From: Clitoria ternatea
Lineage: Eukaryota; Streptophyta; Magnoliopsida; Fabales; Fabaceae
DNA length: 64,000 nt
Direction of reading: 5' to 3'
NCBI GenBank assembly: GCA_037962975.1
Contig: CM075673.1
Coordinates: 164,382,667-164,446,666, forward strand
Shown: positions 57,092 to 64,000 of the stretch, in pieces
Numbering within the stretch: the first letter of the stretch is position 1
Layout: each line of letters opens with the position of its first letter
Program-made: the position numbers and the translations under genes
Notes under the pieces: model-generated
Databases searched by the model: none
What the model was told of the DNA's origin: nothing
The model's input: only the letters and a program-made list of their open reading frames with translations

Positions 57092-58153
57092 ATGGCACCA
57101 TTTACTCCCTCCCATTACTCCAAGGCCTTAACTTTCACCTTTTTCTTCCTCAAAACCTTTGCTTTTGACCCAATTCCTCTCTTCTCTTTTGCTGATTTTG
57201 AAAAAGATCTAAAGTTTCAGTCCAATGTGGCCCTTTATGGCAATGCAAAGCTTGTCAATGGTGGGTCTGAGATTCATTTTTCTGGTTATGGTGACAATTC
57301 AAGCATTGGGAGAGTCCTATACAAGAAACCCATCAAGCTTTTTGAAGGTAAACCAAAGCAATTAGTGTCCTTTTCTACTTACTTTGCATTTTCAATCTCC
57401 TTGGATAGTGGGGGTGGTTTGGCTTTTGATATGATTCCAAAGGGTGTTAAAGGTGATGTTTTTCTTCAAAGTTATTCTAGGTTTCCTTTTGAATTGAATA
57501 GTAGAAAACTTGAAGCTATTGGTGTTGAGTTTAGTGCTTCAAAGGGTGGTCGAAATGTTGATTTGGCCGTAAATTTGGGTAACTCAGTTGTGGCTACAAT
57601 AAGTAACATTTCTTATATCAATTTTGGTCTTAAAAGTGGAGAAAAGTTGCATGCTTGGATTGACTATGAAGGAAGTTCAAGGAGTTTAGAAGTGAGATTG
57701 AGTCAATATGGTAATTCAAAGCCATCAGATCCATTGCTCTGCCACTCAATTGATTTGTCAAATATGTTGAAGGAGAATGGAATGTTTGTGGGTTTTAGTT
57801 CTGTGAAGGGGAATGGTTCTCAATCTCAAGCATGTTTTCTCTATTCATGGAGCTTTGTTCTAAGGCATTTTCCACACTCATTGCATTCAGAGCCTTTGGA
57901 TCCAAAGGTCTTTGTCAAAAACACTGAAACACCCTTGGTTAAACACAGGAGTGATTGTTTGTTAAGAGTTCTTGCTGCAATGATATTTGGTACTGGATGT
58001 GGAGCATTAACAGCATTCATTGTGCTTTACTTGTGGACCATATTTGGTAATAAACACGGAGTGGTGCCAGAGGAATCTGTTATGCAACCTATAGATGTTG
58101 AGTATAGGAAAGTCAAAATTGTTGTAGATAAAACCATCGAAGATGGTAAGTAG
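57092..58153 (+). CDS. Membrane-anchored L-type (legume) lectin-domain protein lacking a kinase, 353 aa
   Basis: A single-exon ORF. A hydrophobic N-terminus (ALTFTFFFLKTFAF, residues 12-25) acts as signal peptide. Residues about 30-266 form a legume-lectin beta-sandwich domain: FSFADFEKDLKFQSNVAL, LVSFSTYFAFSIS, GGGLAFDMIP, IGVEFSAS, LHAWIDYEGSSRSLEVRLSQ, MFVGFSSVKGN and YSWSF. A transmembrane segment spans about 289-317 (LLRVLAAMIFGTGCGALTAFIVLYLWTIFG). Only about 35 cytosolic residues follow, with no kinase domain, unlike L-type lectin receptor kinases (about 650-700 aa). The metal-binding region (GGGLAFDMIP where kinase family members have a DxN motif later) looks atypical, so sugar binding is doubtful. 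It probably sits in the plasma membrane as a kinase-less lectin receptor-like protein, by family inference. Confidence 0.88.
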   Translation: MAPFTPSHYSKALTFTFFFLKTFAFDPIPLFSFADFEKDLKFQSNVALYGNAKLVNGGSEIHFSGYGDNSSIGRVLYKKPIKLFEGKPKQLVSFSTYFAFSISLDSGGGLAFDMIPKGVKGDVFLQSYSRFPFELNSRKLEAIGVEFSASKGGRNVDLAVNLGNSVVATISNISYINFGLKSGEKLHAWIDYEGSSRSLEVRLSQYGNSKPSDPLLCHSIDLSNMLKENGMFVGFSSVKGNGSQSQACFLYSWSFVLRHFPHSLHSEPLDPKVFVKNTETPLVKHRSDCLLRVLAAMIFGTGCGALTAFIVLYLWTIFGNKHGVVPEESVMQPIDVEYRKVKIVVDKTIEDGK

Positions 58154-60399
58154 AGAGATCTTCATGGGGGAAGGTTGGAAGCTTGTGTTTAGTAGTTGTA
58201 AATTTAGTCCTTGTATTTATGTTTTCCTCTATATTGTAGTGTTGGTAAAGAACTATGTATTTGGTTTCACCAAAATTGTCTATTTTGATCCAATTGAGAT
58301 TGAGTAAAGGATTGCTTACTTTTGCTGCAACAAGCCCGTATTGATGTTATTAATGAACTGTATGATGTTGCTGACAGAGATTTTAATGACATATTAATTG
58401 ACCCTTAACAAATCTGTTATTTGAGCTTTGTTTGGTAAATAAATATAGTTGAGCCTATAAATACTATTTCTCTTCCTTTCCATCTAGAAGGAAAAATTGC
58501 AGAATCTACTGAAATGTGATACCTCCTTGATATTTCCCTTTCTATTTACATATAAATGCTCCAGAAAAAGGCTTGTGACATTGTATTTTATGGAGCTGAA
58601 ATGTCTTTATAGGAGATGAAATAGGGCCATACATATAATAGAGAAAGATGAACATTTTACTGGTTTCGGCATCTTTAGTTTGATCATAATTGACTATTAT
58701 ATGATCAGATATTTTTACGGCACAAGCATAGCTCTCTACATCCACCACCAAACGATCCTCAACAATGAACCTCAGACACCAAATAGAACCACCCTTTTCT
58801 TCTAGCCGAGGTTCAAGACTCCTACAATGCTATGAATGAGGGGTATTAATCCAATCCATTTAACTTGTGAATATCTAACCCATTGAGCTTATGGATATTG
58901 ATCCATTCATTGTATTTTTTTAATTCAATGAATTTTTAAATAAATAAATAAATAAAACCTAATGGATTAAACACACACGTGTGTCTATATATATATAGAG
59001 AGAGAGAATGGATTCACTTACTATAGGAGTAAGTCTTGATTTATTCTATTTCATGATTTACAATAAAACTATTATACTTTGATCGTTGAATAAACAATTC
59101 CTATTAAGTAGATTATATTAAGTTTTTTTTTTGATCGGTTAGATCATATTAAGTTGATCATATGTAGGATTTGATACAATTTAATAATCATTTAATGGTC
59201 TATCAATCAACTTATTTTTAATAGAATTTATATAATTTATAATATAAACAAATGTTGATTGATTTAATTTAAAAAAATGTGTATGTGTAATCATCATAAT
59301 ATTGTGATATAATTCAATGGTTGGATTGATTTAATTTATATTTTATTATAAGTAATAAAGTGATATAAGTCTTTCTCTTATAGTAAGTGGATCCCTTCTT
59401 TTATATATGTGTGTCCATATATCATTTAATTAAAAAATGGAATGAAAAAAATAAATGATTTTGTTAGAAAATAAAAAAATATTATGTTGTTTTAAATTGA
59501 GGGATGGATAATTACCCATAAAATGATGATTACTTAATTGATCAAACGGTTTTAATAAATTTTAAATGACTCAAATAATTTAATGAATAATTTTATATTA
59601 ATCCGTTCTACATTCAACTCAAATATTATCCAATTCATCAATTTAACACCCTATTATGAACAACTTTGATAGTACGGTACTGTTGTCTCTGATTCGGGAC
59701 CCATATGCAATTACAATGACATTTTCGTAATAAATCTGTTCACACAGAAAGTAGGCACAAAACCTTAAAGAATTCCCCTAGGGATTAGATTTATTATCTC
59801 TCTATAATGTGTCACTTAAACTTCATCATGCATACATAAGCCACATTTATACTTAGATTACAATATGAGCTTGGCCCATTAGACTGTAATCGAGGCAATC
59901 TATTCTTTGCCTACGTGGAGGGAATACTAGGGGATCGTGAGAATTCGTCCCCAATCCTGTGGGGGGAACAAAATATGTAGACCCAAACTCATTATCACCT
60001 CACCTCCATCATCGACTCCACCTAGGCCTACTTTCTGGAAAGAAAATATGATAAAAAAAAGATCATGAATTTTGGTTTAGGTTTTGGACTCTCTACATGT
60101 TGCACTAAATAGGGGATCATCCCTCTTAAAATAACATTGTTAGGATAGCATCCTTCAAAAAAAGGGGGAAGAAGTCACTTATCCAATTATTTCCCTGAAA
60201 TATCGTGGTTAGTATCAACCTCTAAAAAAATATATTATTAGCATAAAGGCCCTTAAATACATCTCTCATTTAAATTAAGTAGCGCCCCTTAGGTTAGGAG
60301 AGAGAGAAATAAAACATGAGATGGCATAATATTAAAAAATTGCATATCAATATCGAAGTGGTTAATCGTTATCCAACCCCACTTAACTAATTGAATTTA
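58154..60399. other. Intergenic DNA with a MITE
   Basis: It should begin with the lectin 3' UTR. It contains the inverted-repeat element at 59001-59400. No gene was recognised. Confidence 0.5.
59001..59400. mobile_element. Inverted-repeat MITE candidate (~400 bp)
   Basis: The left arm (59009 on) GGATTCACTTACTATAGGAG pairs with the reverse complement of the right arm (to 59393) GGATCCACTTACTATAAGAG. Similarity continues inward (AAGTCTTGATTTATT versus AAGACTTATATCAC) and outward into AG/TA-rich sequence. Non-coding, AT-rich interior. TSD not fixed. Confidence 0.6.
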
Positions 60400-61129
60400 G
60401 GGGATGTTTAGTTAAAAGTTGCGTAAACAGAGTTGATAAACGAAGTTGAGAAAATTGAGGTTTTGTAAACCGAGTTGTGCTTGGTTTAGAGTTTTGGAAA
60501 ATCCAGTTAGAAAGTAATGATTATGTTTGGTTTATAAAAAGTTTAGTAGAAGTGGGTTGGGAAAATGATAATTTGTGATAAAATTATCAAAAAGGGTATT
60601 AATTTTAATATATTTAATTTGTGTGTATATTTGTATATATTAATATTATATATATAAATTGAAAGTTATATATATTAAATTTAATTATACATATTTAAAA
60701 AATAAATTAATATATTGAAACGAATAAATCAAATTTAAAAAATTGTGGTCATATTAATGTTATGTTAATGTTATATGGCAATTTATATTGTTACATAAAG
60801 GTTTAGGGTTTAAACGCGTTTCCTACATCTAAATGGTTACTTTAAACGTGTTTCCTACATCTAGACAACCCATGTTGCTTTTGTCAAAGTGCTAACTAAA
60901 CCCTAAATGGCTAAACTATAATTAAACATAAACAAATAGTTCTAAAACCGATATCTATATTAAATTTAATAATTCTAAAAATACATAAACAAATAATTAC
61001 ACATTACATAATTAAACTTACATAATTAAATTAAACAACATAATTACATACAAAATATCTTAAACCATAATTAAATTATACTAGATTTTAAAATTCAAAA
61101 TATAAATACCAAAAAAAAACTTTTACAAT

Positions 61130-61560
61130 ACACCCTAACCCAAAAACCCCACCCATGCTCCATCATCAACCACCACATCCTCATCCCCACCCCCACAGCT
61201 TCACCCTCACACCACCACCACACTAACAAACTACCACATCCCCACCATCACCAACACGGCCTTACCATCACACACACCACCACATCACCAAACCGCCACA
61301 TTTCCACCACCACGACCCCTCTCAAAAATCCACCCCCCCCCACGACCTCACCATCCTCCACCACCACTGAGACATCACCAACCCCCTATATCCCCATTAC
61401 CTCCACCCCTTTACCACACCACCAAACCCCCAATATCAACCCTAAACCCCCATCAACAAATCCCACTCGCACGACCTCCATCCTCCATCGGGAACCCCCA
61501 AAACAGACCCAAAACAAGGAAAAAAGACAGGGCCAAGAACCTAAAAACCAGCAACAGATC
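61130..61560. repeat. G-poor, CCA/CAC-rich low-complexity tract
   Basis: The plus strand is dominated by CCACCA, CACCAC and CCCC runs, with G almost absent over about 250 bp (61135-61385) and a run of nine C at 61332-61340. The opposite strand is correspondingly GGT-rich. Small frames here have composition-driven sequences and no domain. Confidence 0.75.
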
Positions 61561-61820
61561 ACAGAACAAAGAAAAGAAAGGGCCAAAAATGAACCTCTGG
61601 CGTCAGATCCGCTTCAAAGATGATTCCTTTCCCTTCAACGGAGCACGCGGCAGAGCAAAAATGGGGCCTTTCCTTTAGATCGACCAAGGGACAGAGGGCT
61701 AATAGCGTCTTTTCCTTCAGATCGTCCAACTTCGTTGGTCTAAGGGAGGGACGAGGTGGCTTTAGCAGAACGGAGGTAGAGGTGATGGAAACAGAGCCTC
61801 TAGGCCCAGCCAAAGACGTT

Positions 61821-61987
61821 GGGTATGTTTGGATACAAACCCCGATTTCGGTTGGTCGGTTTGACCAACCCCAAAAATAAATCCTACGTTCAAACGGAGT
61901 TTTGACTGTTTTGAACGGCGTGAAAGATCAATATCAACCGTTAAATTTCTCCAACTCTGTTTTCCCAACTGGAAACCAAACGGACAC
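61821..61987. mobile_element. Tourist-like MITE, related to 6373-6547
   Basis: Begins GGGTATGTTTGGATAC; the reversed end reads GTGTCCGTTTGG. The interior shares CAAACGGAGTTTTGACTG and GTGAAAGATCAATATCAACC with the copy at 6373. Flanks GTT/GTC do not give a clean TTA duplication. Confidence 0.6.
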
Positions 61988-63099
61988 GTCGTTCAACGAA
62001 CGGAGCTCAACGATATTGGAAGAACGGAACACAATTCTTAACAATGAAGCAAACAGCCTCTTAAAGGCAATAGCTTAATTTAAATGACAAATATTTAAGG
62101 GGACTAAATGGCCAACCTTAATTACCGCTCAATCCTAATGGGCCTTACAACCCAAACTAGTGGGCTAATTTAGAGCCGAAATGGGCCAATTGGGGCTACC
62201 CTAATCTAAAAAAAGTTTTAATCCCAACCACACTTAGGACCCACAGCCCATAAGCCCAATAGATGGCTGAAAAAAACCATAAAATATAACACTTTTATTC
62301 GAGGGCAACCTCCAAAAACACAAAGTTAGTCTGTGGTCCTGCTGCAAGAAATTTATGTTTGAAAGCGAAGAAATTAACACACAAGCTTTAAGAGCGCAGC
62401 GGTTACAAGACATTCAAACACCGCTACTTTTTTGAAATTCACGCTCACAACAAATTCAAACACCACTATACCGTTGAAAAGTTCACACAATTTGAATTTT
62501 TAATTTAAAAATTATTTCAAACCTTAGAAGAGGGAAAACACGCCTCACCATGGAAAAACAAAATTATAAAAATAAAAAATTCATAGTTAATATTACCTTA
62601 CATTACAAATTATAAACAAATTTCAATTAAATTTTTTAATCTCATAATATAAACTAGATTATTCTTTATAATTTTTTAATATCATTAAATATTTATTTAC
62701 TAAAATATATTCTCCTATTGAAAATATTTTAAAATATTACATGAAATAAGTCCTTTCAACCCATTCTTTATGAAAATATTTATTTAATTTATATTTGAAA
62801 ATAAAGGCATAATGATAATGAGATTTAAATCAAAATGAAATTTGGATTTCACACTTGAGCTTAGTCATCATAATAGAAGTTCTTATACTGTTTTTTCCTA
62901 CCATTACAGAACCAGAAATATAGAAACAGAACCAGAACCAATGTCATATAGAACAGTAATATAAAGCTAATGCCTAGCCGGAACAGAACTATCCCCACAA
63001 ACAGAGACAATGAACCGGCAACAGGAAGTTGCGGCATGTTTACATCCATCTTCACCATCTAAAGCCACCGCAAATACTACACAACAAAGGTCAATCAAA
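61988..63099. other. Intergenic DNA, 3' side of the beta-tubulin gene
   Basis: No recognised gene. The right 200-300 bp should contain the beta-tubulin 3' UTR. The remainder is AT-rich with a repeated ATTCAAACACC motif (62412-62465). Confidence 0.45.
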
Positions 63100-64000
63100 T
63101 CACTCATCATGCTGATATTCCTCCTCCTCCTCCTCTTCGTACTCCTCATCAGCAGTGGCATCCTGGTACTGCTGATACTCTGAAACCAAATCATTCATGT
63201 TGCTCTCAGCCTCTGTGAACTCCATCTCATCCATGCCTTCTCCTGTGTACCAATGCAAGAAGGCCTTTCTCCTGAACATGGCAGTGAACTGCTCACTCAC
63301 CCTTCTGAACATTTCCTGAATTGAAGTTGAGTTTCCAATGAATGTCGATGCCATCTTCAAGCCCGTTGGAGGGATATCACAGACAGTTGATTTCACATTG
63401 TTTGGGATCCATTCAACAAAGTAAGAGGAGTTCTTGTTCTGCACATTGATCATTTGTTCATCAACTTCCTTGGTGCTCATCTTGCCTCTGAACATGGCTG
63501 ATGCAGTGAGGTATCGGCCATGGCGAGGATCAGCAGCACACATCATGTTCTTGGCATCCCACATTTGCTGTGTGAGCTCTGGAACACTAAGAGCCCTGTA
63601 TTGCTGGGAGCCACGAGAGGTTAAGGGTGCAAATCCAACCATGAAAAAGTGAAGGCGGGGAAAGGGAATGAGGTTCACAGCAAGCTTCCTCAGATCAGAG
63701 TTCAATTGGCCAGGGAACCTTAAACAACATGTAACACCAGACATGGTTGCTGAGATCAGATGGTTTAAATCACCAACTGCACACAGAATAAAACAACACA
63801 CAGTTAATCATCAATGAAGAATTAAAAAATGGATTGTAAAAAGAAAAGTGTCAAAATGGGATGTGTGAAAGCTTACAGCTTGGGGTCGTGAGCTTAAGGG
63901 TACGGAAGCAAATGTCATACAAGGCTTCATTATCAAGCACCATACACTCATCTGCATTTTCAACAAGTTGGTGAACAGAGAGTGTAGCATTGTAGGGTTC
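63100..64000 (-). CDS. Beta-tubulin, 3' exons (5' part beyond the window)
   Basis: The penultimate exon enters at 64000 and ends at 63877 (donor GTAAGC). It encodes EPYNATLSVHQLVENADECM through LKLTTPS. The last exon is 63776-63100 (acceptor TGTGCAG|TT, stop TGA at 63100-63102) and begins with FGDLNHLISATMSG. Together these are about 265 C-terminal residues of beta-tubulin. They include the GQLNSDLRKLAVN and RKAFLHWYTGEGMDEMEFTE helices and the acidic, isotype-specific tail (DEEYEEEEEEEYQHDE). It pairs with alpha-tubulin to build microtubules. The phase-1 intron before FGD is the conserved plant position. The tail is a strong isotype marker, but I did not assign an isotype number. Confidence 0.97.

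Larger units (their letters stand above)
60400..61987. mobile_element. Candidate PIF/Harbinger-like non-autonomous element
   Basis: The left end (60400: GGGGATGTTTAGTTAAAAG, then AAACAGAGTTGATAAAC) resembles the reverse complement of the right end (GTGTCCGTTTGGTTTCCAG, then AAAACAGAGTTGGAGAAA). TTA precedes the left end, but no matching copy was found at the right. It could equally be two separate small elements. The interior includes the CCA-rich tract. Confidence 0.35.

Noticed and set aside
60400..61987. Firm call of one intact PIF/Harbinger element
   Set aside because: The TIR similarity is real but the right side lacks a TTA duplication and a smaller MITE occupies that end, so only a low-confidence candidate is listed.

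Overview
The window is plant nuclear DNA, most likely from a legume of the Phaseoleae (Vigna/Phaseolus/Glycine type). It is AT-rich, has genes with introns, a cytosolic-type tRNA-Asn, and large amounts of LTR retrotransposon DNA. The dense AATCGATT and GCTTAAGC palindromes in the LTRs are, to my knowledge, common in repeats of this tribe. The species assignment is inference.

Layout. 1-8446: repeat-derived DNA with a LINE reverse-transcriptase remnant, a decayed Gypsy-type solo LTR (706-3176, target-site duplication ACATG), a Copia-like LTR with an 8-copy palindrome array (3192-3894), a non-autonomous hAT element (4059-4910) and a Tourist MITE (6373-6547). 8447-8520: tRNA-Asn(GUU). 9187-9720: decayed MULE transposase N-terminus. 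12200-17167: a complete four-exon minus-strand gene for a 439-aa LisH-domain protein. Its third intron holds a Stowaway MITE and a long-TIR element. 18185-46705: a pile of retrotransposons with no host gene. It holds a Gypsy solo LTR (18185-20529), a diverged relative (22227-27089) carrying a Copia solo LTR (25035-26316), and a full-length Tekay/Del-like Gypsy element (27385-46705). The 5' LTR of that Gypsy element was split by a young, complete Sirevirus-like Copia element (28621-38558). 47544-50810: four-exon gene for the plastid NusG-like protein PTAC13, with a tRNA-derived SINE in intron 1. 57092-58153: single-exon gene for a membrane-anchored L-type lectin without a kinase domain. 58154-63099: MITE-rich intergenic DNA. 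63100-64000: 3' exons of a beta-tubulin gene, minus strand, running off the right edge.

The host genes are unrelated single-copy-looking genes and show no operon-like logic. The most interesting structure is in the Sirevirus-like element. The AATCGATT array of its LTR, with a 21/30/51-bp spacing rule and a TATA box exactly 121 bp away, is repeated inside the element with different linker sequence. That internal array and TATA box lie directly upstream of an extra third ORF. This suggests the third ORF has its own internal promoter built on the same plan as the LTR promoter.
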